A stretch of DNA of 64,000 nucleotides from Nocardia takedensis NBRC 100417 (GTDB lineage Bacteria; Actinomycetota; Actinomycetes; Mycobacteriales; Mycobacteriaceae). A program made the translations under genes and the position numbers. This document shows positions 25,953 to 34,919 of this stretch, piece by piece. Position 1 is the first letter of the stretch; each line of letters begins with the position of its first letter. Below the pieces are notes generated by a model. That model was not told the DNA's origin, searched no databases, and worked only from the letters and a program-made list of their open reading frames with translations. Location of the stretch: NCBI RefSeq assembly GCF_000308695.1, contig NZ_BAGG01000061.1:247558-311557 (forward strand), written 5' to 3'.

Positions 25953-27224
25953 ATGAGGTTCCTGCTCGCCTTCACCGGGACACGCGGTGACATACAGCCC
26001 GCAGTCGTGGTGGCCACGGAGTTGCTGCGCCGTGGTCACGACGTGGTGTGCGGCGTCCCGCCGAACCTGGTGGATTTCGCCGCCGCCGCCGGAGTGGACG
26101 CGCGACCCTTCGGTCACGACACCAGGGCGCACATGAATTCGGATCTGGTGCGGGAGGGCCTGCGGCGCGGCGGTCCGCGCGAACGATGGCGCGCGCTGTC
26201 GGAGATCAGGAACGCCGGCTGGAACCGAGCGGTCGCCGACATGTCCGCCCTGGCGCGCGAGGCGCAGGTGATCGTGACGGGGTGGGTGAGCGAGCAGATC
26301 GCGACCGCGCACGCCGACGCCCTCGCGGTGCCGTGTGTCTCGCTGCATCACGCCCCGGTCCGGCCCAATCGCAGTGTCCTGCCGGTGCCGGGCGTGCCGC
26401 CCGCGCTGCCCGCACCGGCGGTCGCGGCGGGGTGGTGGCTGACCGAGACCGCGATGTGGGCGTTGACCCGGTCACGACAGAACGCCCTGCGTCGCGCTCT
26501 CGCCGCGCCCGGCCCCGCCACGCGTGCTCCGCGCACGGCGGTGGAGGTCCAGGTCTACGACCCGATCCTGTGCCCCGACCTGTGCGAGGAGTGGGCGCCG
26601 CGGGTCGCCCGCCCGTTCACCGGCTTCCTCGCCCCGGACCCCGCCGACCGGGCGCGCCTGGGCGACGGTGGCATCGATGCCGGGCTGCGTGACTGGCTCG
26701 AGGCGGGCGATCCGCCCGTCTACGTCGGGTTCGGCAGTATGCCGGTCCCCGACGCGGCGTCGACGGTCGCGGCGGTGGCCGCGGCGTGCGACCGCCTCGG
26801 CGTGCGCGCTCTGGTCGGCGGGGGGTGGCACGCGCTCGACGTCGGCGCGCATCCGCGACTGCGCGCGATCGGCCCGGCCGACCACGCGCAGGTCTTCCCT
26901 CGCTGCCGTGCGGTGGTGCATCACGGCGGCGCGGGCACCACCGCCGCGGCGCTGCGCGCGGGTGTGCCTTCGGTGATCTGCTGGCTGGGTTCGGACCAAC
27001 CGTTCTGGGGGCGGCGCTGCGTCGACCTGGGTGTCGGCGCGAGCCTGCCCTTGAAGGGCCTCACGGCCGACGCGCTCACCGAGGCCCTTCGGGTCGCTCT
27101 CGAACCCGGGACGGCGGCTCGCGCGGCGGCGCTGTCGGGTCGACTCGTCCCACCCGGCGCGGCGGTCGCCGCGTGCGCCGACGCGGTCGAGGACAGCCCG
27201 AGTCGCGTGGGAGTCCGCCGATGA
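25953..27224 (+). CDS. GT1 glycosyltransferase (MGT/rhamnosyltransferase-like)
   Basis: A 423-residue paralogue of the GT1 half of the divergent fusion gene. It starts FLLAFTGTRGDIQPAVVVA, has the linker EVQVYDPILCPDLCEEW, and carries the donor-site signature HHGGAGTTAAALRAGVPSV near residue 325 followed by SDQPFWGRR. The family uses NDP-sugars and glycosylates lipids, peptidolipids or macrolides. ATG at 25953 follows AAGGGAG. Its stop overlaps the ATG of the next acyltransferase by 4 bp, which ties sugar transfer and acylation into one operon. Confidence 0.88.
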   Translation: MRFLLAFTGTRGDIQPAVVVATELLRRGHDVVCGVPPNLVDFAAAAGVDARPFGHDTRAHMNSDLVREGLRRGGPRERWRALSEIRNAGWNRAVADMSALAREAQVIVTGWVSEQIATAHADALAVPCVSLHHAPVRPNRSVLPVPGVPPALPAPAVAAGWWLTETAMWALTRSRQNALRRALAAPGPATRAPRTAVEVQVYDPILCPDLCEEWAPRVARPFTGFLAPDPADRARLGDGGIDAGLRDWLEAGDPPVYVGFGSMPVPDAASTVAAVAAACDRLGVRALVGGGWHALDVGAHPRLRAIGPADHAQVFPRCRAVVHHGGAGTTAAALRAGVPSVICWLGSDQPFWGRRCVDLGVGASLPLKGLTADALTEALRVALEPGTAARAAALSGRLVPPGAAVAACADAVEDSPSRVGVRR

Positions 27225-28537
27225 CCGCCACCCGGATGCAGCCCGAGGACAGCACCTACTGGTTCGTCCGCGAGGCGTTCGGCTGGTCGGTGGTGCTGCA
27301 ACTGTTGTGGCTGCTGCCCGCCCCACCCGCGCCGGAAGCTCTGCGCGCCTTCAACTCCCGGCTCGCCGAAGGCGTGCTCGCGCGTCGGTTGGCGCCCGCG
27401 GTCGTGCCCTTCGCGCGTCCACGGTGGGAACGCGCCGCGGCGGGCCCCGACCTCGTCGTCGACCCCGATCCGATACCTGTCGCGGCCGTCGAACCCTGGG
27501 CGCGTCGGGAATTGGACACCGTGCCACTCGATCCCGAGCGCGGCCCGGCCTGGCGTCTGCGCGCGGTGACGCGCACGGACGGCGGCGCGGCGCTGTCGCT
27601 GACGACTCTGCATCTCGTCGCGGACGGGCGGTCGATGGTGGCCGCCGCCGTCGACGCGCTGCACGGGAATCCGCGCGATCCCTTGACCCGGCATCGCGCC
27701 CCGAGGTCGCCGTTCGCGGCCGACCTCGCCGACGGTGTCGGACAGGTCGCCGCCGCTGGGCGCGGAATCCTGCGCGCGGTACGGGCTTCCGGCACCCGCG
27801 CCGACTCGCCGCAGGCCCGTGTCCGAGCACCCGCGCATCAGCGCGCCCCGCGCGCCGAACCGGCCTGGGCGATGGTGAGCGTGGACGTCGCGGACTGGGA
27901 AGCGGCGGCGGCCGCGCACGGCGGTACCGCCAACACGCTGTTCGTCGCGGTGCTGGCCGGGCTGCTGCGGACCTCGGGTGCGGCGCGCTCCGGCACACCG
28001 CTCGTGGTCGGCATTCCGGTCAGCCACCGGGCGGACGGCGACGAGCGTGGCAACGCCACCGCGGGTGTGTCGGTCGTGCTCACCGACGATCCCGTGCCGG
28101 GCGGCGACCTCGCCGGGATCCGGCGGCTCTGCAAGGCCGCCTTCACCCGACTCTCGGCCGGGCAGCGGCCCGCGCACGTGCACCTCACCCCGTTGCTGAC
28201 GTTGTTGCCGACCGGTGTGGTGGTGCGTGCGGTGTCGGCGGGGTCGGCGATGCCGGACGCGGTGGCCTCCAACCTCGGGGACTTCCCGGCGGAACTGGCC
28301 GATGTCGGTGGGGTGACCGCCGACGCGGTCGCTTTCCGCGGTACCGCGCAGGGCGTCGATCCGGACCTGCCGTACCGATTCGGCGACGGTGTGCAGTCCT
28401 GGCTGCTGCGCACCGGATCGACGCTGAGTTTCTCGGTCGCCGCGTTCGACGAACGACATATCGCCGACTCCGCCGCGCTGCGCGGCCTGCTCGGCGCCGA
28501 ATTGGGCAAATGGAAGGTGGTGCACCGACTGTGGTGA
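27221..28537 (+). CDS. CoA-dependent acyltransferase-fold protein (WS/DGAT- or PapA-like)
   Basis: A 438-residue protein with the chloramphenicol-acetyltransferase/condensation fold. The catalytic motif TLHLVADGRSMVAAAV (HxxxDG) lies near residue 130. The start MQPEDSTYWFVREAFG and the late motif ASNLGDFPAELADVGG resemble wax-ester synthase/acyl-CoA:diacylglycerol acyltransferase relatives rather than the three PapA copies nearby. It is coupled to the glycosyltransferase before it and to its own paralogue after it. Likely transfers an acyl group to the glycosylated product. Substrates are unknown. Confidence 0.75.
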   Translation: MTATRMQPEDSTYWFVREAFGWSVVLQLLWLLPAPPAPEALRAFNSRLAEGVLARRLAPAVVPFARPRWERAAAGPDLVVDPDPIPVAAVEPWARRELDTVPLDPERGPAWRLRAVTRTDGGAALSLTTLHLVADGRSMVAAAVDALHGNPRDPLTRHRAPRSPFAADLADGVGQVAAAGRGILRAVRASGTRADSPQARVRAPAHQRAPRAEPAWAMVSVDVADWEAAAAAHGGTANTLFVAVLAGLLRTSGAARSGTPLVVGIPVSHRADGDERGNATAGVSVVLTDDPVPGGDLAGIRRLCKAAFTRLSAGQRPAHVHLTPLLTLLPTGVVVRAVSAGSAMPDAVASNLGDFPAELADVGGVTADAVAFRGTAQGVDPDLPYRFGDGVQSWLLRTGSTLSFSVAAFDERHIADSAALRGLLGAELGKWKVVHRLW

Positions 28538-29889
28538 CCGGAATTCGTGACATGTCCGCGCGGGATCGCGTGGCGGGAGCCGACGAGTCGTATCTGCTGG
28601 CCGAGCGGTTGTTCGGGATGTCGGCCCCCATCCAGTACGCCTGGGTGTTCCCCGAGCAACCGGACGGCGCGGCGCTGACCGCCTTCAGCGACCAATTGGC
28701 CGCGGGGATGTTGAGTCGCAAGATGATCGAACGGACGGTTCCCTTCGCCCGCCATCGCTGGGTGCGCTCACCGCATCCGCCGTCGCTGCGGATACAGGCC
28801 GAGACGATTCCCGACGACGGGATCGGCGCCTGGACCGATCGGACCTTGCGCGAGGCGGCTCTCGACCCGGTCGGCGGGCGCGGGTGGAAACTGGTCGGCG
28901 CGCGCACCGATGCGGGGAGATTCGTTCTGTGCCTGCTGATCTCGCACATGGTCGCGGACGGGCAAGGGCTCTACAACGCGCTCGCCGCCGCGCACGCGGG
29001 CACCTCCGTGAGCACCTTGCCCACCCAGGAACAGGTCCGCGGGACCGGTCGGGTGGCGGCCGATCTACGCGACGCGGCGGGCCAATTGCGTGCGGCCGCC
29101 GCGGCGGGCCGGGTGCTGGTCACCGCGCTGTGGCGCGCCCGCGACATGCCGCGGCCCGCGGCCCGCTCCGTGCCGAGGGCCGTCGCGCCGCCGACGGCCG
29201 GGGAACCGGACACCACGCTCGCCATCGTCGACGTCGACCGCCACGCCTGGACCCGCCGCGCGAAAGAGGCGGGCGGCACCGGCAACGGACTGTTCACCGC
29301 CGTGCTGTGCGGGCTGGTCCGACGCAGCCGCTATCCGGTCGGCGAGGACGGGACACGGGTCTGCATCGCGGTCAGCAACCGGGAGGACGGCGACGACCGC
29401 GCCAACGCTTCCGGCGGCGTGTGGATCCGTGTCCCGGGCGCGATCGGCCCGGACACCGGTCTCGGTGAGGTCCGCACACTCAGCAAGCGGGCGTTCACCG
29501 ACTACGCGCGGTCCCGCGCCGACGCGCCCACCGACAACCTGCAAGCCGTGGTGCGATTGCTGCCGCGCCCGGTGATCGCCCGGCTCATGCGCGGCATCGC
29601 CGGACCCGACACCACCGTCTCCAATCTGGGCGCGGCCCCCGACAGCGCGCTCGAGATCGGCGGCCGTCGTGCCGAATCCTTCGCCATCCGCGCCATCATG
29701 CAGGGCCGACGCGCCGCCGACCGCCGTGCCCAGGGGCCGGCCGTCGCCGCGTGGGCGGTCGAATACGACGACAAGATCACGCTGACGTTCTTCGGCATCC
29801 ACCCGGACCATTTCGGTGACCCGGACCGCCTGCGCGACGACATCGCCGCCGAACTCGCCGACTGGGGACTCACCGGAAGACCTTGGTGA
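28534..29889 (+). CDS. Second CoA-dependent acyltransferase-fold protein of the pair
   Basis: A 451-residue paralogue of the gene before it. The catalytic motif is LLISHMVADGQGLYNAL (HxxxDG) near residue 135. It shares the N-terminal ADESYLLAERLFGMS and the late TTVSNLGAAPDSALEI segments with its neighbour. GTG at 28534 overlaps the previous stop (4 bp), favouring coupling; ATG at 28552 is an alternative. Having two different copies in series after a glycosyltransferase suggests acylation at two positions or with two acyl donors. A convergent terminator-like hairpin follows. Confidence 0.75.
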   Translation: MTGIRDMSARDRVAGADESYLLAERLFGMSAPIQYAWVFPEQPDGAALTAFSDQLAAGMLSRKMIERTVPFARHRWVRSPHPPSLRIQAETIPDDGIGAWTDRTLREAALDPVGGRGWKLVGARTDAGRFVLCLLISHMVADGQGLYNALAAAHAGTSVSTLPTQEQVRGTGRVAADLRDAAGQLRAAAAAGRVLVTALWRARDMPRPAARSVPRAVAPPTAGEPDTTLAIVDVDRHAWTRRAKEAGGTGNGLFTAVLCGLVRRSRYPVGEDGTRVCIAVSNREDGDDRANASGGVWIRVPGAIGPDTGLGEVRTLSKRAFTDYARSRADAPTDNLQAVVRLLPRPVIARLMRGIAGPDTTVSNLGAAPDSALEIGGRRAESFAIRAIMQGRRAADRRAQGPAVAAWAVEYDDKITLTFFGIHPDHFGDPDRLRDDIAAELADWGLTGRPW

Positions 29890-29891
29890 GA

Positions 29892-29908
29892 ACCCCCTTC
29901 GGGCGGGT
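29892..29908. terminator. Possible bidirectional terminator
   Basis: A short GC-rich imperfect hairpin (ACCCCC, TTCG loop, GGCGGGT) fills the 22-bp gap between two convergent genes. There is no clear U-tract, so this is weak. Confidence 0.35.
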
Positions 29909-29911
29909 GAC

Positions 29912-31117
29912 TCAGTCCTTGGGCAGCGCGCGCTTGGCGGCGCTGATGCGGCGCTTGGCGATCGCCCAGCGGTGCACCTCGGACGGGCCGTCGTAGACGC
30001 GGAACGGGCGCACCTCGCGGGCCAGTCGCGCGATCGGCAGGTCGTCGGAGACGCCGAGACCGCCGCACAACTGTCCGCTGCGGTCCACGATGCGGAAGAT
30101 GGCTTCGGCGGCGAAGGTCTTGGCGATCGAGGTGGAGTCGGCGGCGGTGCGTCCGGCGTCGAGTTCCCAGCAGGCGTGGGTGAGCAGCGCGCGGGTGGCG
30201 GCGATGTCGATCTCGTTGTCGGCGATCATCTGCTGGGCCATGCCCAGATCACCGACACGGCTGCCGAAGGCTTCGCGGCGGGCGATGTGGGTGAGCGCGA
30301 CGTCGTGGGCGCGTCGGGCCGCGCCCAGCCAGCGCATCACATGGGTCATGCGGGCCGGGCCCAGGCGCACCTGCGCGTAGGCGAAGCCCTGATCGACCGC
30401 GCCCAGCACGGCCGACTCGTGCACCGTGACCTCGTCGAAGAAGACCTCGCAGTGCCCGCCGACCATCGAACGGTCCGAGGTGGTGATGTGCCTGCCGACC
30501 TTCAGTCCGGGGGTGTCGGCGGGGACGAGGAACATTGTCGCGCCGCCGCGGTCGCCCGGTTCGCCGGAGGTGCGGGCCATGACGATGAAGAAGTCGGCGC
30601 CGTCCGCGCCGGTGATGAACCACTTGTGGCCGGTGATCGACCACTGGTCGCCGGTGCGCACGGCCGCCGTGCGCAGCGCCGCGGGATCCGAGCCCGCGCC
30701 GGGGGCCGGTTCGGTCATGGCGAAGGCCGAGCGGACGGCCCCGGTAGCCAACGGTTCGAGGAAGCGCTGCTTCTGGTCCGGTGACGCGACTTCGGCGAGC
30801 AGGTGTACGTTGCCTTCGTCGGGGGCGGCGATATTCAGTGCCAGCGGCCCGAACAGTGAGTACCCCGCCGCCTCGAAAACCGGTGCCCGATCGCACATCC
30901 CGAGCCCCAGGCCGCCGTATTCGACCGGCGCGTGCGGGGCGAAGACCTCGGCCTTCTTGGCGGCGTCCTGGAGACGGACCCGCACCTCGTCGGATCCGGC
31001 CGCGGCGATGTCGCCGCCGAATTCGTCCTCGACCGGCAAGACCACCTCGCGGATGAACTTCTCGGTGCGCTCGGTGAGTTCCGCAACCCGCGGGGAGTAC
31101 TCGAAATCGATGGGCAC
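29912..31117 (-). CDS. Acyl-CoA dehydrogenase
   Basis: A 401-residue flavoprotein of the acyl-CoA dehydrogenase superfamily. The N-terminal helical domain starts PIDFEYSPRVAELTERTEKF. The FAD/substrate strand ATGAVRSAFAMTEPAPGAGS is near residue 135, WSITGHKWFITGADGADF near 175, and QLCGGLGVSDDLPIARLAR with VRPFRVYDGPSEVHRWAIAK at the C-terminus. Single catalytic Glu candidates lie in the last segments. GTG at 31117 starts where the fold begins. It is a stand-alone catabolic gene, divergent from an XRE-TetR regulator that probably represses it. Confidence 0.9.
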   Translation of the reverse strand: MPIDFEYSPRVAELTERTEKFIREVVLPVEDEFGGDIAAAGSDEVRVRLQDAAKKAEVFAPHAPVEYGGLGLGMCDRAPVFEAAGYSLFGPLALNIAAPDEGNVHLLAEVASPDQKQRFLEPLATGAVRSAFAMTEPAPGAGSDPAALRTAAVRTGDQWSITGHKWFITGADGADFFIVMARTSGEPGDRGGATMFLVPADTPGLKVGRHITTSDRSMVGGHCEVFFDEVTVHESAVLGAVDQGFAYAQVRLGPARMTHVMRWLGAARRAHDVALTHIARREAFGSRVGDLGMAQQMIADNEIDIAATRALLTHACWELDAGRTAADSTSIAKTFAAEAIFRIVDRSGQLCGGLGVSDDLPIARLAREVRPFRVYDGPSEVHRWAIAKRRISAAKRALPKD

Positions 31118-31256
31118 GCTACCATCCCGTTCGCTCGACTGACCGAGCGATCGCTCGGTGACCTGATGCCTTCGACTATCGCACACGAGGTTTACTAGGG
31201 TCAACGAGAGTGACGGTCACTTGTGGTGTTCGGGATTTCTGAACATACTGAACCTC

Positions 31257-32138
31257 GTGTCCACACCAGCCGACTCCGGCGCGCCGATTCGCGCGGCCCG
31301 TCGCGCCGCCGGTCTCACCGCGCGCGAACTGGCGGCGCGGATCGGGGTCAGCGCGGCGACGATGAGTGCCGTGGAGAACGGCCGGACCGGGGTGTCGGTC
31401 ACCCGGTTGCGCGAGATCGCGGCCGCGCTGTCGGTGCCCGCCGCCGCACTGCTGGCCGGATCGACCGCACCCGCCGAGCCCGCGCAACCGGTGCGCGAGG
31501 TGGCCCAGTGGCGAGTGTTCCCCGCCCTCGACATGGACCCCGTCTTGGACGCGGCGGTCGCCGCCATCGTGGAGACGGGCTACCACGGCACCACCATGCG
31601 GGACGTGGCGCGCCGGGCGAATATGAGCGTGCCCGGCATCTACCACCACTACCAGGACAAACAGCAACTGCTGGTCCGCATCCTCGACGTCACCATGGAC
31701 GAACTGCACGGACGCATCGCGGCGGCGCGCGCCGAAGCGGGCACCGGCGTCGAGCAGGTGGCCGTGATCGTCGAGGCGCTGGCCCTGTTCCACACCCACC
31801 GCCGCGCCTTGGCATTCATCGGCGCGAGCGAGATGCGCAGCCTCACCGAGGACAACCGCAGGCGCATCGCCGAATCGCGCAACCGGGTCCAGCGCACCCT
31901 GGACGACGCCATCGACCGCGCCGCCGCCGAAGGCGCGCTGCGCGGCGCGGCGCCGGGCAGCGCGCAGTTGCGGACGGCGGGCCGGGCCATCGCGACCATG
32001 TGCACGTCACTGCCGCAGTGGTTCCGCCCCGACGGACCCGCCACACCGGAGCAGATCGCGGGCGACTACGCCGATTTCGCGCTCGCGCTGCTGGGTGGCG
32101 AACCGCGCGGGGGAACCCCGGCCAGCGCGCAGAGATAG
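31257..32138 (+). CDS. Regulator with N-terminal XRE and C-terminal TetR DNA-binding domains
   Basis: A 293-residue protein. Residues 10-65 form a Cro/C1-type helix-turn-helix (ARRAAGLTARELAARIGVSA, ATMSAVENGRTGVSVTRLRE). Residues 85-285 form a complete TetR protein: IVETGYHGTTMRDVARRANM, SVPGIYHHYQDKQQLLVRIL and a helical ligand domain. GTG at 31257 is the natural start. Two DNA-binding domains in one chain are uncommon but occur in actinobacteria. It is divergent from the acyl-CoA dehydrogenase gene and likely senses a CoA thioester. Its 3' end overlaps the convergent thioesterase gene by 73 bp. Confidence 0.82.
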   Translation: MSTPADSGAPIRAARRAAGLTARELAARIGVSAATMSAVENGRTGVSVTRLREIAAALSVPAAALLAGSTAPAEPAQPVREVAQWRVFPALDMDPVLDAAVAAIVETGYHGTTMRDVARRANMSVPGIYHHYQDKQQLLVRILDVTMDELHGRIAAARAEAGTGVEQVAVIVEALALFHTHRRALAFIGASEMRSLTEDNRRRIAESRNRVQRTLDDAIDRAAAEGALRGAAPGSAQLRTAGRAIATMCTSLPQWFRPDGPATPEQIAGDYADFALALLGGEPRGGTPASAQR

Positions 32139-32845
32139 GTCTGCGACTGCTCGGGATCGGTCAGGAAAGAGAAATGGCCGCCGCGGTGGGTGTAGCGGCG
32201 GAAGGTCGACCGGGTGTGGGCCGACCACGCGCTGACGCCCTGCGGCCCGGTTTCGGTGTCGAGCGCGCCGCGCAGCGCGAAGATCGGGCAGTCCACGGTG
32301 TGGTCGACGCGGGCGCGGTAGGTCTCCACCAAGCGGTAGTCCGCGCGGATCATGGGCAGCAGCAGACGGGCCAGACCGGGCTCGGCCAGTGCCGCGCCGG
32401 TCCGGGGGGCCAGATCGGCGAGATGGCGGGTCAACGCGCGGTCGTCGGCGAGATGCCACCGGCCGGGAGCGCCGAGGGCGGGCGCGTCCGCCCCGCTGAC
32501 CACGATGCCGTCGAGGACCAGTCCGGCATCTTCGAGAACACGCGCGGTCTCGAACGCGACGTAGCTGCCCAGGGAATGCCCGAACAGGATGACGTGGCCG
32601 GCACGCGCGCGGGGCAGGATCGCGGTCGCGCACTGGTCGGCCAGGTCGAGCAGCGAGGCCGGATACGGATGGTCCAGCAGCATGTCGCGGCCCGGATAGG
32701 TGAGTCCGAGCATCGCGAAATTCGACGGCAGCGCACGGGCCAAGGACGTGAAGAAGCGCGGACTGCCGCCGGCGTGCGGGAAGACGTACACGGTGATCGG
32801 GGCGTCGCGGCGCGCGGGGGTCAGCGGATCGATGCGGACGGACAT
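32066..32845 (-). CDS. Type II thioesterase of the NRPS operon
   Basis: A 259-residue alpha/beta hydrolase of the editing thioesterase group. VYVFPHAGGSPRFFTSLARA comes at the N-terminus. The nucleophile elbow FGHSLGSYVAFE is near residue 90, an acid candidate near 205 follows, and the histidine is in HRGGHFSFLTD near 230. Such enzymes remove misloaded acyl groups from carrier domains. ATG at 32845 overlaps the end of the thiazolinyl imide reductase gene by 25 bp. It is the last gene of the five-gene assembly-line operon. Its own 3' end overlaps the convergent XRE-TetR gene. Confidence 0.88.
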   Translation of the reverse strand: MSVRIDPLTPARRDAPITVYVFPHAGGSPRFFTSLARALPSNFAMLGLTYPGRDMLLDHPYPASLLDLADQCATAILPRARAGHVILFGHSLGSYVAFETARVLEDAGLVLDGIVVSGADAPALGAPGRWHLADDRALTRHLADLAPRTGAALAEPGLARLLLPMIRADYRLVETYRARVDHTVDCPIFALRGALDTETGPQGVSAWSAHTRSTFRRYTHRGGHFSFLTDPEQSQTYLCALAGVPPRGSPPSSASAKSA

Positions 32846-33852
32846 GGCGGGCTCAATTCCTCGGCGGTGATCACCAGCGGGGGCGGCGGGGGGTAGACGG
32901 TCGGCGGACCCGCGGCGGCGGTGACCTCGGACCACAGGCGCGCGGCGCGAACGAAACGGTGCGTCAGCGGATTCCGCCGTTCCCGGATCGCCTCGGCGAA
33001 TTCCGCGACGGCGTGTCGCACGGCGGCGGGCCACAGGTCCCGGACTATCTCGCCCGCGGTGGGTTGGTGGCCGGGGCCGACCTGCCGCACGACGGCCGAA
33101 TCCGGGAGGGCGCGCGGGTCCCGTGGTCGCCAGTGGGTGGGTCCGTGGGTGTGGGCGAGGGCGAGTTCGCCCGCGTCGGTCCCCACGGTGATCTCGTGCA
33201 GCAACCTCAGGTGGTTGTCGGGGTCGCGGGCGCACAGGGTGTTGTCGATCCGCACGTCGACGGTGATCTCGTCGAGGGTCAGGCGGACCTCGGTGAACGG
33301 GGCGGCCGGGCCGAGCGAACCGACGACCCGCGCGGGGTGCAGTCGCGGGACGATCTCGGACAGCACGGTGAACAGCGGGAAGGCGACGTGGACGGCGGTG
33401 CGCGCCTGCACGTAGCGGATCGGTGTGCGCGCGGCGAGTCGTCGTGCCGCCGTGACGAAATGGCGGACCGGTGCGACCGAGCCGTAGAAATCGTTCACGC
33501 CGTAGCGGACCCGGTGGCGGTGGGCGATCGCGGCCAGGCGCAGCATCTCCTCGGCGTGCACGGGTTGCTCCTGCAGGACGTGGACGCCGCGGTCGAGCAA
33601 CCGCTCGCAGATGCCGCTGCCGACACCGCCGACGATCGCCGAGCGGACCACCACCACGCCGATGTCCACCGGGGGCAGGGCGTCCAGGTCGGTGTGGAAC
33701 GGCAGGCCCAGGCGGGCGGCCAGGTCACGCGCGGGGCCCGCGCCGGTGCCCGCCACACCGATCAGCCGGACCGGGCTCCCGGGGCCGGCGAGGGCATCGA
33801 CGTAGACGCCGCCGAAGGTGCCGCCCACCACGATCGCGGTCGGGGGCGTCAC
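32821..33852 (-). CDS. Thiazolinyl imide reductase (PchG/Irp3/YbtU-type)
   Basis: A 343-residue Gfo/Idh/MocA-like oxidoreductase. The Rossmann start AIVVGGTFGGVYVDAL and the segment RGVHVLQEQPVHAEEMLRL near residue 90 are those of the Irp3/PchG/YbtU family; the NDFYGSVAPVRHFV stretch follows. In yersiniabactin and pyochelin synthesis these enzymes use NADPH to reduce one carrier-bound thiazoline to a thiazolidine. GTG at 33852 overlaps the preceding stop by 4 bp. Its presence supports the view that the Cy domains make true thiazolines and that one ring is reduced, as in pyochelin. Confidence 0.88.
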   Translation of the reverse strand: MTPPTAIVVGGTFGGVYVDALAGPGSPVRLIGVAGTGAGPARDLAARLGLPFHTDLDALPPVDIGVVVVRSAIVGGVGSGICERLLDRGVHVLQEQPVHAEEMLRLAAIAHRHRVRYGVNDFYGSVAPVRHFVTAARRLAARTPIRYVQARTAVHVAFPLFTVLSEIVPRLHPARVVGSLGPAAPFTEVRLTLDEITVDVRIDNTLCARDPDNHLRLLHEITVGTDAGELALAHTHGPTHWRPRDPRALPDSAVVRQVGPGHQPTAGEIVRDLWPAAVRHAVAEFAEAIRERRNPLTHRFVRAARLWSEVTAAAGPPTVYPPPPPLVITAEELSPPCPSASIR

Positions 33853-34919
33853 AGCGATCCCCGGTCGTGGTCGGGTTCGCCGGCCTCCAGGGTGATCCGC
33901 AGGCCGGGGACCAGCCGCAACCGTGCGGTGAGCTCGGCGGCCCGTGGCAGCGACCACAGCGGGTGCAGGCCGGGCGGCGCGGTGGTCGCCGTCCGCGCGG
34001 CCCACGCCGTGATCGCCCCGGTGACGGCATAGCTGTCGCGGGCGTTGAGCAGGTAGGCCGCGTGTTCGTCCCCGCGATCCGCTCGGGCGAACAGCGTGAA
34101 ATAGGGGTCGCGGCCGAACAGGTCCAGGTGGGCGGCGGCGCGGATCCGCTCGACCGCCGCCGAGGCGTCCCCGTCCAGGCGCCCGAGCGCCCGTTCGATC
34201 GCCGGATGGTCGGTGACGTTGAACCATTCCAGGTCCGGGATCGCGAAGCGCTCCGCGACGGCGACGATCTCGTCGTCCAGGTGGGCGTGTCCGCGCGCGG
34301 ACGGCGGGAAGATCGCGCGTGGCGGATCCCCGATCTCGCTGGGCCGCACCCGGATCGGTGTGTGGTCGCGCAGCACCGCCGACCGACCGTCGGCGGCCTC
34401 GGCGAGATACTCCGCGACCGCCGCGGCGGTGAGCGGTTGCAATCCGCCGCACCACGCGCGCACACGGTCCGCGCCGCCGAGGAATTCGGCGAGGCCGCGC
34501 ACCGCGAGCCCGGACAGTCCCGGTTGCACGCCGGTCTGCACGACGGCGACGGCGTCGTGCGGCATGTGCCGCCGAATCCGTTCCATCGTCGCGCGATTGA
34601 GCCCGGGATCGACGTAGGCCGCCCCGCAGAGCATGACCACCGCGGCCACCGACCGGCTGAGCCGGTGCGAGGGTCCGGCGCAGTTCACCACGACGTCGGC
34701 CCGCTTGGCCAGGTCGAGCAGTCGCGCGCCGTCGGTGGAGATCGCCGCCAGGTCCAAGCGTTGCTCGGCGACGCGAACCCCGGGCGCGCGCAGCGCCCGG
34801 TGCGCGGCCGGATCGCGCCCGGCGAGGGTGATCGTGACCTCGGGGTCGGCCGCGAGCGCGTCGAGGCAGGCGCTCCCCACCGCGCCGGTCGCGCCCAGCA
34901 GCAGGACCCGGGTCGTCAC
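33849..34919 (-). CDS. Saccharopine-dehydrogenase-like NAD(P)-binding protein
   Basis: A 356-residue protein with an N-terminal Rossmann fold (VLLLGATGAVGSACLDALAA; residues 5-25) and the family segment ADVVVNCAGPSHRLSRSVAA near 75. The next block, CGAAYVDPGLNRATMERI, is also typical. The C-terminal half is less conserved and includes PIRVRPSEIGDPPRAIFPPS. It belongs to the saccharopine dehydrogenase/trans-acting reductase group, whose members act on amino-acid-like or carrier-bound substrates. It is translationally coupled to both flanking genes, so it almost certainly tailors the assembly-line product. Oxidation or reduction of a ring is plausible; the reaction is unknown. Confidence 0.75.
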   Translation of the reverse strand: MTTRVLLLGATGAVGSACLDALAADPEVTITLAGRDPAAHRALRAPGVRVAEQRLDLAAISTDGARLLDLAKRADVVVNCAGPSHRLSRSVAAVVMLCGAAYVDPGLNRATMERIRRHMPHDAVAVVQTGVQPGLSGLAVRGLAEFLGGADRVRAWCGGLQPLTAAAVAEYLAEAADGRSAVLRDHTPIRVRPSEIGDPPRAIFPPSARGHAHLDDEIVAVAERFAIPDLEWFNVTDHPAIERALGRLDGDASAAVERIRAAAHLDLFGRDPYFTLFARADRGDEHAAYLLNARDSYAVTGAITAWAARTATTAPPGLHPLWSLPRAAELTARLRLVPGLRITLEAGEPDHDRGSL

